Source of the DNA: BOG-908 sp963692875
GTDB taxonomy: Bacteria > Pseudomonadota > Alphaproteobacteria > Acetobacterales > Acetobacteraceae
Length of the DNA stretch: 64,000 bases
Assembly: GCA_965198755.1 (NCBI GenBank)
Contig: OZ240673.1
Location: forward strand, 4,402,001 to 4,466,000
Direction of reading: 5' to 3'
This document shows, piece after piece, positions 1 through 8,301 of this stretch. The notes under the pieces are model-generated. The model was not told the origin of the DNA and ran no database searches. It saw only the letters and a program-made list of their open reading frames with translations. Within the stretch, counting starts at the first letter, position 1. Each line of letters opens with the position of its first letter. The position numbers and the translations under genes are program-made.

Positions 1-31
1 CCTGCCAACGCCCACCCACGCCGCACCGATC

Positions 32-1237
32 GTGGCCAGGCGGCGGCGCAGCATCGTGCCGTGGCTGGTGCTTCTGGTGGTGCTGGGTGTGGCCGGGCTG
101 CTGGTGGTGCGGCTGGGCAACACGCAGCACGCTGCCCGCAGCCAGTTCGTGCCGCCGCAGGCCGTCGGTGTGGCGTCGGCCACGGCGGCCGACATGCAGG
201 TGGTCGATAATGGCCTGGGCACCGTAACCTCGCTGGCCAGCGTGATCGTGCAAAGCCAGATCAGCGGCGTGCTGCAGACGGTGGGCTTCCACGAGGGCCA
301 GATCGTCCATCGCGGCGACTTCCTCGCACAGATCGACCCGCGGCCCTACCAGGCGCTGCTGGACACCGCGCGCGGCAACCTCGCTCACGACCAGGGGCTG
401 CTGCACCAGGCGCAGGTGGACGCCCGCCGCTACGCCCTGTTGCAGAAGCAGGACAGCATCGGCCGCCAGCAGGCCGAGGACCAGCAATTCGTCGTCGAGC
501 AGTACATCGGCTCGGTTTCCGCCGACCAGGGCACCATCCAGACGCAGCTGGTGAACCTGGCGTTCTGCCGGATCACCGCGCCGGTGGACGGCCGCGTGGG
601 CCTGCGCCAGGTGGACGCCGGCAACTACGTGACGCCGGCGCTGGCCAACGGCCTCGTGGTGGTGACCCAGCTCGACCCGATCAGCGTGATCTTCACCCTG
701 CCGGAAGACGACGTGCCGGCGATTCAGGAGCAGTTGGCCGCCGGCGCCAAGCTGGACGTGGTCGCCTACGACCGCGCCAACACGCGCGAGCTGGGGACCG
801 GCACGCTGGAGACGCTCGACAACCAGATCGACGTCACCACCGGCACGGTGAAGCTGCGCGCGCTGTTCGCCAACCCGAAGTTTGCGCTGTTCCCCAACCA
901 GTTCGTCAACGTGCGGCTCATCGTCAGCACGGTGCACGGCGCGGTGACGGTGCCCAACGCGGCGCTGCAAACCGGGGCGCCGGGCAGCTTCGTCTACGCC
1001 GTGCAGCCGGACAGCGCGGTCTCGGTGCGTCCGGTGAAGCTGGGCGTGGCGGACGCAGACAAGACGCAGGTGCTGGACGGGCTGGCGATCGGCGACCGGG
1101 TGGTGGTGGACGGTGCGGACCGGTTGCGCGACGGCGCCCACGTGATGCTGCCCGGCGCACACCCGGCCGGCGGCTGGGGTGGCGGCGGGCAGGGTGGGGC
1201 GCACCACCACCGCCACGCGGCGGAGCAGTCCCAGTAG
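32..1237 (+). CDS. mdtA: RND efflux periplasmic adaptor (MdtA-type membrane fusion protein)
   Basis: This is the periplasmic adaptor that links an inner-membrane RND pump to an outer-membrane channel. The protein starts with an Arg-rich stretch and one hydrophobic anchor (about residues 8-26). A split lipoyl/barrel-sandwich half follows (QSQISGVLQTVGFHEGQIV), then an alpha-hairpin region around residues 105-180, and the second half with APVDGRVGLRQVDAGNYV. The C-terminus is a Gly/His-rich tail. It lies 2 nt before the first RND pump gene, and the adaptor-pump-pump order is typical of MdtABC/MuxABC systems. The start is a GTG, but the frame stays open to the window edge, so the true start may lie upstream. 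Confidence 0.9.
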   Translation: MARRRRSIVPWLVLLVVLGVAGLLVVRLGNTQHAARSQFVPPQAVGVASATAADMQVVDNGLGTVTSLASVIVQSQISGVLQTVGFHEGQIVHRGDFLAQIDPRPYQALLDTARGNLAHDQGLLHQAQVDARRYALLQKQDSIGRQQAEDQQFVVEQYIGSVSADQGTIQTQLVNLAFCRITAPVDGRVGLRQVDAGNYVTPALANGLVVVTQLDPISVIFTLPEDDVPAIQEQLAAGAKLDVVAYDRANTRELGTGTLETLDNQIDVTTGTVKLRALFANPKFALFPNQFVNVRLIVSTVHGAVTVPNAALQTGAPGSFVYAVQPDSAVSVRPVKLGVADADKTQVLDGLAIGDRVVVDGADRLRDGAHVMLPGAHPAGGWGGGGQGGAHHHRHAAEQSQ

Positions 1238-1239
1238 TC

Positions 1240-4200
1240 ATGTCGGCGAGCATGGGCCCGACGGCAGGGCAAGGCGCAGGCCAGTTCCCCGGCCGAGGCG
1301 GCGGCCCCTCCGCCGCGTTCATCCTGCGGCCGGTGGCGACCACGCTGCTGATGGCCGCACTGCTGCTGGTGGGCATCATCGCCTATCAGTACCTGCCGCT
1401 CTCTGCCCTGCCGGAGGTCGACTACCCCACCATCCAGGTGCAGACCTTCTACCCCGGCGCCAGCCCCGAGGTGATGACAAGCTCTGTCACCGCACCGCTG
1501 GAACGCCAGTTCGGCGAGATGCCGGGGCTGAACCAGATGAGCTCGCAGAGCTCGGCCGGCGCCTCGGTCATCACCCTGCAGTTCAGCCTCGACCTCTCGC
1601 TGGACGTGGCCGAGCAGGAGGTGCAGGCGGCGATCAACGCGGCCGGCAACCTGTTGCCGTCGGACCTGCCGGCGCCGCCGATCTACGCCAAGGTGAACCC
1701 GGCCGACGCGCCGGTGGTGACCCTGGCGCTGACCAGCCACACCATGGCGCTGACCCAGATCGAGGACCTCGCCGAGACGCGGCTGGCGCAGAAGATCAGC
1801 CAGATCGACGGGGTAGGCCTGGTCTCCATCTCCGGCGGGCATAGGCCAGCGGTGCGCGTGCAGGCCAACATCCGGGCGCTGGCCGCACTCGGCCTCAACA
1901 TCGACGACCTGCGCACCACCATCGGCAACCTCAACGTCAACACGCCGAAGGGCAATTTCGACGGGCCGGCGCAGGCCACCACCATCAACGCCAACGACCA
2001 GCTGCCGGACGCGGCCGCCTTTGCCAGCGCCATCATCGCCTACCGCAACGGCGCGCCGGTGCGGCTGACCGATGTCGCCACCCTGGTGCAGGGCTCGGAG
2101 AACACCAAGCTGGCCGCCTGGATGGACCGCACGCCGGCGGTGATCCTGAACGTGCAGCGCCAGCCCGGCGCCAACGTGATCGCCGTGGTGGACCGCATCA
2201 CCGGGCTGCTGCCCAAGCTGCAGGCGAGCCTGCCGGCGGCACTGCAGGTGACCAAGCTGACCGACCGCACCAATACCATCCGCGCCTCGGTCGCCGACGT
2301 GGAGTTCGAGCTGGGCCTGGCCATCGCGCTGGTGGTGCTGGTGATCTTCGTGTTCCTGCGGCGCGCGGCCGCCACGCTTATCCCCAGCCTGTCGGTGCCG
2401 GTCTCGCTGGTGGGCACGCTGGCGGCGATGTATTTGTGGGGGTTCTCGCTCGACAACCTCTCGCTGATGGCGCTGACCATCGCCACCGGCTTCGTGGTGG
2501 ACGACGCCATCGTGATGATTGAGAACATCGACCGCTACGTGGAGATGGGCGAGGCGCCGCTCGCCGCCGCCCTGATCGGCAGCAAGCAGATCGGCTTCAC
2601 CATCATCTCGCTGACCGTCTCGCTGCTGGCGGTGCTGATCCCGCTGCTGTTCATGGGCGACGTGGTGGGCCGCCTGTTCCACGAGTTCGCCATCACGCTT
2701 GCCGTCACCATCGTGATCTCGGCCGTGGTGTCGCTGACCCTGGTGCCGATGCTGTGCGCGCGCCTGCTGCGCCACCGCCCGGCCGACCAGATGGGGCGCG
2801 CCTCGCTGTGGGCCGAACGGGTGACGGAACGGGTGATTGCCGGCTACGGCCGCACGCTGGACTGGGTGCTGGACCGTCAGGCGACGACGCTGCTGGTGGC
2901 AACCGTCACAGTGCTGCTCACGGCATTTCTTTACGTGGTGATCCCGAAAGGCTTCTTCCCGGTGCAGGACACCGGCCTGATCCAGGGCATCAGCCAGGCC
3001 GCACCCACCGCGTCCTACGCGGCGATGGCGCGCGGCCAGCAGGCGCTGGCCGACGTCGTGCTGCGCGACCCGGACGTGGTCAGCCTGTCCAGTTTCATCG
3101 GCGTGGACGGTGCCAACACCACGCTGAACGCCGGCCGTTTCCTGATCAACCTGCGCCCGCGCGACCAGCGTACCGACAGCGTCAGCGCCATCATCCGCAG
3201 GCTGACGCAGGGAGTCTCCGACGTGCCCGGCATCGCGCTGTTCATGCAGCCGGTGCAGGACCTCAGCATCGACACCGCGGTCAGCGCCACGCAGTACCAG
3301 TTCGTGCTGGAGAACGCCGACCTGTCCGCGTTCACCACCTGGGTGCCGCGCCTGATGGACCGCCTGCGCGCCATCCCGTCGATCACCGACGTCGCCAGCG
3401 ACGCGCAGACCAACGGCCTGGCCGCCGACATCACCATCGACCGCGCCACCGCGGCGCGCTTCGGCATCACGCCGGCCACCGTCGACAACGCGCTGTACGA
3501 CGCGTTCGGCCAACGCATCGTGTCCACGATCTTCACCCAGTCCAACCAGTACCGCATCATCCTGGAAGCCGACCCAGCCGTGCAGCACGCGCTGACCAGC
3601 CTGGACTCGATCTACCTGCCGTCGTCCACCGCGGCCAGCGGACAGGTGCCGCTGTCCGCCTTCGTGCACGTCACCCAGCGCGCAGCCCCGCTGGTGGTCA
3701 GCCACCTCGGCCAGTTCCCCGCCACCACAATCAGCTTCAACCTGGCACAGGGCGCCTCCCTCGGCGCCGCGGTGGACGCCATCAAGCAGGCGGAAGCCGA
3801 CCTGCACCTGCCGGACAGCTTCCTCACCGCCTTCCAGGGTGCCGCAGCCGCGTTCCAGAACGCGCTCGGCAACGAGCTGTACCTGGTGCTCGCCGCCATC
3901 GCCGCGATGTACATCGTGCTCGGCGTGCTCTACGAGAGTTTCGTCCACCCGGTGACGATTCTGTCCACCCTGCCGTCCGCCGGCATCGGCGCGCTGCTGG
4001 CCCTGATGATCGTGGGTGCTGACCTCGACATCATCGGCATCATCGGCATCGTGCTGCTGATCGGCATCGTGAAGAAGAACGCGATCATGATGATCGACTT
4101 CGCACTGGCCGCCGAACGCGAGGAAGGCTACGCACCGCGCGCCGCCATCCACCGCGCCAGCATGCTGCGCCTGCGGCCGATCCTGATGACGACCTTCGCC

Positions 4201-4395
4201 GCTTTGTTCTCCGCGCTGCCGTTGATGCTGGGCACCGGCACCGGCTCGGAACTGCGCCGTCCGCTGGGGCTCGCGATCTTCGGCGGGCTGATCGTCAGCC
4301 AGGTGCTGACGCTTTACACCACGCCGGTGATCTACCTGCTGTTCGATCGCTTGGCGCAGGGGTTTCGACCGCAGCAGGCGGTGGCGGCGGAGTGA
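1240..4395 (+). CDS. mdtB: RND multidrug efflux pump subunit (MdtB-type)
   Basis: This 1051-aa inner-membrane proton/drug antiporter subunit has normal RND length. It has the family layout: a first membrane helix near residue 30, a large periplasmic pore domain, a TM2-6 block, a second pore domain and a TM8-12 block. The proton-relay Asp pair is in GFVVDDAIVMIEN (Asp421/Asp422), and the TM10-region Lys pair is in LLIGIVKKNAIMMIDF. It follows the adaptor by 2 nt. In MdtBC-type pumps two different RND subunits form a heterotrimer, and a second RND gene follows here. The B and C labels rest on gene order. Confidence 0.92.
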   Translation: MSASMGPTAGQGAGQFPGRGGGPSAAFILRPVATTLLMAALLLVGIIAYQYLPLSALPEVDYPTIQVQTFYPGASPEVMTSSVTAPLERQFGEMPGLNQMSSQSSAGASVITLQFSLDLSLDVAEQEVQAAINAAGNLLPSDLPAPPIYAKVNPADAPVVTLALTSHTMALTQIEDLAETRLAQKISQIDGVGLVSISGGHRPAVRVQANIRALAALGLNIDDLRTTIGNLNVNTPKGNFDGPAQATTINANDQLPDAAAFASAIIAYRNGAPVRLTDVATLVQGSENTKLAAWMDRTPAVILNVQRQPGANVIAVVDRITGLLPKLQASLPAALQVTKLTDRTNTIRASVADVEFELGLAIALVVLVIFVFLRRAAATLIPSLSVPVSLVGTLAAMYLWGFSLDNLSLMALTIATGFVVDDAIVMIENIDRYVEMGEAPLAAALIGSKQIGFTIISLTVSLLAVLIPLLFMGDVVGRLFHEFAITLAVTIVISAVVSLTLVPMLCARLLRHRPADQMGRASLWAERVTERVIAGYGRTLDWVLDRQATTLLVATVTVLLTAFLYVVIPKGFFPVQDTGLIQGISQAAPTASYAAMARGQQALADVVLRDPDVVSLSSFIGVDGANTTLNAGRFLINLRPRDQRTDSVSAIIRRLTQGVSDVPGIALFMQPVQDLSIDTAVSATQYQFVLENADLSAFTTWVPRLMDRLRAIPSITDVASDAQTNGLAADITIDRATAARFGITPATVDNALYDAFGQRIVSTIFTQSNQYRIILEADPAVQHALTSLDSIYLPSSTAASGQVPLSAFVHVTQRAAPLVVSHLGQFPATTISFNLAQGASLGAAVDAIKQAEADLHLPDSFLTAFQGAAAAFQNALGNELYLVLAAIAAMYIVLGVLYESFVHPVTILSTLPSAGIGALLALMIVGADLDIIGIIGIVLLIGIVKKNAIMMIDFALAAEREEGYAPRAAIHRASMLRLRPILMTTFAALFSALPLMLGTGTGSELRRPLGLAIFGGLIVSQVLTLYTTPVIYLLFDRLAQGFRPQQAVAAE

Positions 4396-4442
4396 AGCAA
4401 GCAAGCAGTTCTTTTTTGAAAAAAAGAACCAAAAAACTTTTG
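4396..4442 (+). repeat. Repeat arm, forward, directly after mdtB
   Basis: This is a single L-type arm: AAGCAAGC, then a hairpin with GGTTC-type ends and a T6/A7 stem, then AAAAAACTTTTG. It begins at the base after the mdtB stop codon. Confidence 0.9.
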
Positions 4443-4543
4443 TTCCTTGGGTGCTCGCTGGTTGGACGGCATGCGATCGCCGGCATGTTTGCGGCGTTTG
4501 CAAGACTTGGCGTGGTGCCGGTCGGTTTCGTGCTTGACGCGAG

Positions 4544-4589
4544 CAAAGCAAGCAGTTCTTTTTTGAAAAAAAGAACCAAAAAACTTTTG
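4544..4589 (+). repeat. Repeat arm, forward (second copy in the mdtB-mdtC gap)
   Basis: This L-type arm is nearly identical to the one at 4396. It is followed by CGCGACAGC near 4620 and a worn CAAAAGTG, so it is probably a copy whose right arm has decayed. Confidence 0.88.
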
Positions 4590-4819
4590 TCTATTGCGCA
4601 CCGATCGTTTGAACGGTCCGCGACAGCGACAACAAAAGTGTTCTGTCTAGAGGCGTTCGCAAAGCTTGGCCTGGAGCGTTTTCCGACCTCGTTGGATCGG
4701 GTAAGCAGGTCGAAAAACGTTCTAACTCTTCGTTTTGGCGGACATCTACAGTCAACGGACGAACTCGTTTGGTCGGATGATGCTCTAGAGAGGCCAATCC
4801 GTCTCGAGGCTGGCTTTTG

Positions 4820-4870
4820 CAAAACAAGCGGTTCTTTTTCGAAAAAAAGACCCAGAAGAATTGTTCTTTT
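4820..4870 (+). repeat. Degenerate repeat arm, forward
   Basis: The hairpin core GGTTCTTTTTCG is still readable, but the following A-tract is interrupted (ACCCAGAAGAATTG). Confidence 0.7.
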
Positions 4871-4929
4871 GGCTCAAGTCAAAGCCATACATCGCAGAAA
4901 AAATGTAGGCACTTACACCAGCCAGGAAA

Positions 4930-4978
4930 CAAAAGTTTTTTGCTTCTTTTTTTCAAAAAAGAAGGCCTTCCTTGCCTT
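4930..4978 (-). repeat. Repeat arm, reverse, just before mdtC
   Basis: This is an R-type arm (CAAAAGTTTTTTGCTTC, then AAAAAAGAAG and GGCCTTCCTTGCC). It ends 20 nt before the mdtC ATG. The whole 603-bp gap 4396-4998 holds these four arms and no gene. Confidence 0.88.
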
Positions 4979-4998
4979 CCCGTGCGTGACGCGCGCGC

Positions 4999-7900
4999 AT
5001 GAACATTAGTGCACCGTTCATAGCGAGGCCCATCGCGACCACGCTGCTGACCATCGGCATCGCGCTGGCGGGCTTGTTCGCCTATGCCAAGCTGCCGGTG
5101 GCCCCGCTGCCGCAGGTGGATTTTCCCACTATTTCCGTGCAGGCCAGCCTGCCCGGTGCCAGCCCGGACACTGTGGCCACGTCCGTGGCCGGCCCGCTCG
5201 AGCGCCACCTCGGGCAGATCGCCGACGTGACCGAGATGACCTCGCAGAGCTCGGTCGGCAAAACGCGCGTCACTTTGCAGTTCGGCCTGAACCGCAACAT
5301 CGACGGTGCGGCGCGCGACGTGGAGGCCGCCATCAACGCGGCGCGCGCGGACCTGCCGACTGCGTTGCGGTCGAACCCCACCTACAACAAGGTGAACCCG
5401 GCCGACGCGCCGGTGATGATCCTGGCGCTCACGTCGAAGACGCTGACCCAGGGCCAGCTCTACGACTCGGCAGCCACGGTGCTGCAGCAGAAGCTCAGCC
5501 AGTTGTCCGGCGTGGGCGAGGTGGACGTCAACGGCTCGGCGTTGCCCGCGGTGCGGGTGGAGCTGAACCCCGGCGCGCTGTTCCACTACGGCATCGGGCT
5601 GGAGGACGTCCGCGCGGCGCTGGCCTCGGCCAACGCCAACGCGCCGAAGGGTGCCATCGAGGAGGGTGAGCGCCACTTCCAGATCTACACCAACGATCAG
5701 GCCAAGCATGCGAGCGACTACCGTGACCTGGTTGTCGCCTACCGCAACGGCGCCGCGGTGCGGTTGAGCGACGTGGCCGAAGTGGACGACAGCGTCGAGG
5801 ATCTGCGCAATTCCGGCCTCTACAACGGTCAGACCACCGTGATCCTGCTGATCTACCGCACGCCGGGCGCCAACATCATCAACACGGTGGACGGCATCCG
5901 CGCCGCGCTGCCGCAGCTGCAGGCGAGCCTGCCCGGCGGCACCGACGTCTCCGTCGCCATCGACCGCACGCCTACCGTGCGCGCATCGCTCAACGACACG
6001 CAGCGCACGCTCATCGTCGCCATCCTGCTGGTGATCGGCGTGGTCTACGTCTTCCTCGGCAACGCGCGCGCCACGCTTATTCCCGCCGTTGCAGTCCCCG
6101 TCTCCATCATCGGCACGTTCGCGGCGATGTGGCTGCTCGGCTACAGCCTCGACAACCTCTCGCTGATGGCGCTGACCATCTCCACCGGTTTCGTGGTGGA
6201 CGACGCCATCGTGGTGCTGGAGAACATCGCGCGGCACATGGAGGCCGGCATGCCGCGCGTGCAGGCCGCACTGCTCGGCGCGCGCGAGGTGGGCTTCACC
6301 GTGCTCTCCATCAGCATCTCGCTGGTGGCCGTTTTCCTGCCGATATTGCTGATGGGCGGCATCGTTGGCCGGCTGTTCCGCGAGTTCGCGATCACGCTCT
6401 CGCTCGCGATCATCGTCAGCCTGGTGGTCTCGCTGACCGCGACCCCGATGATGTGCGCGCTGTTCCTGCGCGTCGAGCACGGCCCAGGCTTGGAAAGATC
6501 GCGCCGCCGCTCCTGGTTCCTGCGCGGCACGGAAGCGGGTTTCGCGCACATGCAGCGTTTCTATGAACGCACGCTGGCCTGGTCGCTGGACCGCTCGCTG
6601 ATGGTGATGGTCGTGCTGGCGGCGACCGTGGTGCTGAACGTGTACCTCTACGTCGTCATCCCGAAAGGCTTCTTTCCGCAGCAGGACACCGGCTCGCTGC
6701 AGGGCATGGTGCAGGCCGACCAGTCGACCAGCTTTCAGACCATGCGCACCAAGTTGCGGCTGATCCAGTCCATCGTGCAACGCGACCCGGCGGTGGCCAG
6801 CGTGGTGGGCTTCACCGGCGGCCGGCAGACCAACGCGGCCAACATCTACGTGGCCCTCAAGCCGCTCGGCCAGCGCGACGCAACTGCCGACCAGGTGATC
6901 GCCCGTCTGCGCCCGCGCCTGCTGCGCGTGGCCGGCGCGCGGCTGTACCTGCAGGCCGTGCAGGACCTACGCGTCGGCGGCCGGCAATCCAACGCGCAGT
7001 ATCAGTACACGCTGCAGGCCGACGACTCGCGCGAGCTCTACGAATGGTCGCCGAAGCTGACGGAAGCTTTGCAGAAGGACCCGAACCTGGCCGACGTGAA
7101 CTCCGACCAGCAGCAGAGCGGCCTGCAGACCAATTTGGTGATCGATCGCAACACCGCCGCCCGCCTGAACCTCACGCCGGCCACCATCGACAACACGCTG
7201 TACGACGCGTTCGGCCAGCGCCAGGTCAGCACAATCTACAACCCGCTCAATCAGTACCACGTGATCATGGAGCTGGCGCCGCGCTACTGGCAGAGCCCGC
7301 AGACCTTGCGCGAAGTGTGGGTCAGCACGTCGGCCGCCAACGCGCCGGGCACCAGCAGTTCGGGGTTTCCCGCCGGCACGGTCGCGTCCTCGAAAGTGGT
7401 GCCGACGGCGTCCGGCGTGGCGCTCGATTCTGCGCGCAACGCGGCGTCCAACGCGCTGGCAACCGCTGGCAAGGGTGGCGCGTCGAACGGCGCCTCGGTC
7501 AGCACCGCGCAGGAGACGATGGTGCCGCTGGCCGCCTTCACGCATTTCGAGTCAGGACACACGCCGCTCGGCGTCAACCACCAGGGCCCGTTCGTCGCCG
7601 CCACCATCTCGTTCAACCTGCCGCCCGGCCGCTCGCTGGGCGATGCCACCGCCGCCATCGAACGCGCCCGCAACGCCATCCACATGCCGCAAGCCGTGGT
7701 CGGCGTGTTTGCAGGCACGGCGGCCACCTTCAAGCAATCCACCAACAGCGAACCGATGCTGATCGCCGCCGCACTCGTCGCCGTCTACATCGTGCTCGGC
7801 ATCCTCTACGAAAGTGCCGTGCACCCCATCACCATCCTCTCCACCCTGCCGTCCGCCGGCGTGGGCGCGGTGCTGGCGCTGATGCTGACGGGCACCGAGT

Positions 7901-8301
7901 TCAGCATCATCGCACTCATCGGCGTCATCCTGCTGATCGGCATCGTCAAGAAGAACGCCATCATGATGATCGACTTCGCACTCACCGCCGAGCGCGAGGG
8001 CGGCTTGTCCACCCGCGACGCCATCTTCGCGGCCTGCCGGCTGCGCTTCCGGCCGATCATGATGACCACGTTCGCTGCCCTGCTCGGCGCGTTGCCGCTG
8101 ATGTTCGACACCGGCGAGGGCGCGGAGCTGCGCCGGCCGCTGGGCATCGCCATCGTCGGCGGGCTGATCGTCAGCCAGGTGCTGACGCTGTATACGACGC
8201 CGGTGGTCTACCTCTATCTGGACCGGTTCAGGCTTTGGTCACAGCGCCGGTGGAGAAGTCTATTTCCACAGACGCATGTTTCGGGGTCGCCGGCGGAATG
8301 A
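4999..8301 (+). CDS. mdtC: RND multidrug efflux pump subunit (MdtC-type)
   Basis: This second RND pump subunit is 1100 aa, about 50 longer than its partner. The proton-relay Asp pair is in GFVVDDAIVVLEN (Asp401/Asp402), and LLIGIVKKNAIMMIDF is conserved. The extra length is mainly a Ser/Ala/Gly-rich insert at about residues 780-830 (NAPGTSSSGFPAGTV onward), just before PLAAF in the second pore domain, where MdtB has only a short loop. It is separated from mdtB by 603 bp of repeat arms, unusual for subunits of one complex. Its stop overlaps the next start (ATGA at 8298). Confidence 0.92.
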   Translation: MNISAPFIARPIATTLLTIGIALAGLFAYAKLPVAPLPQVDFPTISVQASLPGASPDTVATSVAGPLERHLGQIADVTEMTSQSSVGKTRVTLQFGLNRNIDGAARDVEAAINAARADLPTALRSNPTYNKVNPADAPVMILALTSKTLTQGQLYDSAATVLQQKLSQLSGVGEVDVNGSALPAVRVELNPGALFHYGIGLEDVRAALASANANAPKGAIEEGERHFQIYTNDQAKHASDYRDLVVAYRNGAAVRLSDVAEVDDSVEDLRNSGLYNGQTTVILLIYRTPGANIINTVDGIRAALPQLQASLPGGTDVSVAIDRTPTVRASLNDTQRTLIVAILLVIGVVYVFLGNARATLIPAVAVPVSIIGTFAAMWLLGYSLDNLSLMALTISTGFVVDDAIVVLENIARHMEAGMPRVQAALLGAREVGFTVLSISISLVAVFLPILLMGGIVGRLFREFAITLSLAIIVSLVVSLTATPMMCALFLRVEHGPGLERSRRRSWFLRGTEAGFAHMQRFYERTLAWSLDRSLMVMVVLAATVVLNVYLYVVIPKGFFPQQDTGSLQGMVQADQSTSFQTMRTKLRLIQSIVQRDPAVASVVGFTGGRQTNAANIYVALKPLGQRDATADQVIARLRPRLLRVAGARLYLQAVQDLRVGGRQSNAQYQYTLQADDSRELYEWSPKLTEALQKDPNLADVNSDQQQSGLQTNLVIDRNTAARLNLTPATIDNTLYDAFGQRQVSTIYNPLNQYHVIMELAPRYWQSPQTLREVWVSTSAANAPGTSSSGFPAGTVASSKVVPTASGVALDSARNAASNALATAGKGGASNGASVSTAQETMVPLAAFTHFESGHTPLGVNHQGPFVAATISFNLPPGRSLGDATAAIERARNAIHMPQAVVGVFAGTAATFKQSTNSEPMLIAAALVAVYIVLGILYESAVHPITILSTLPSAGVGAVLALMLTGTEFSIIALIGVILLIGIVKKNAIMMIDFALTAEREGGLSTRDAIFAACRLRFRPIMMTTFAALLGALPLMFDTGEGAELRRPLGIAIVGGLIVSQVLTLYTTPVVYLYLDRFRLWSQRRWRSLFPQTHVSGSPAE

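Noticed and set aside
994..4551. Very long antisense reading frame opposite the mdtAB genes, and similar long frames opposite most large genes.
   Set aside because: These are shadows produced by high GC at third codon positions. They are rich in His/Arg/Gln and show no domain, while the opposite strand carries clear families.
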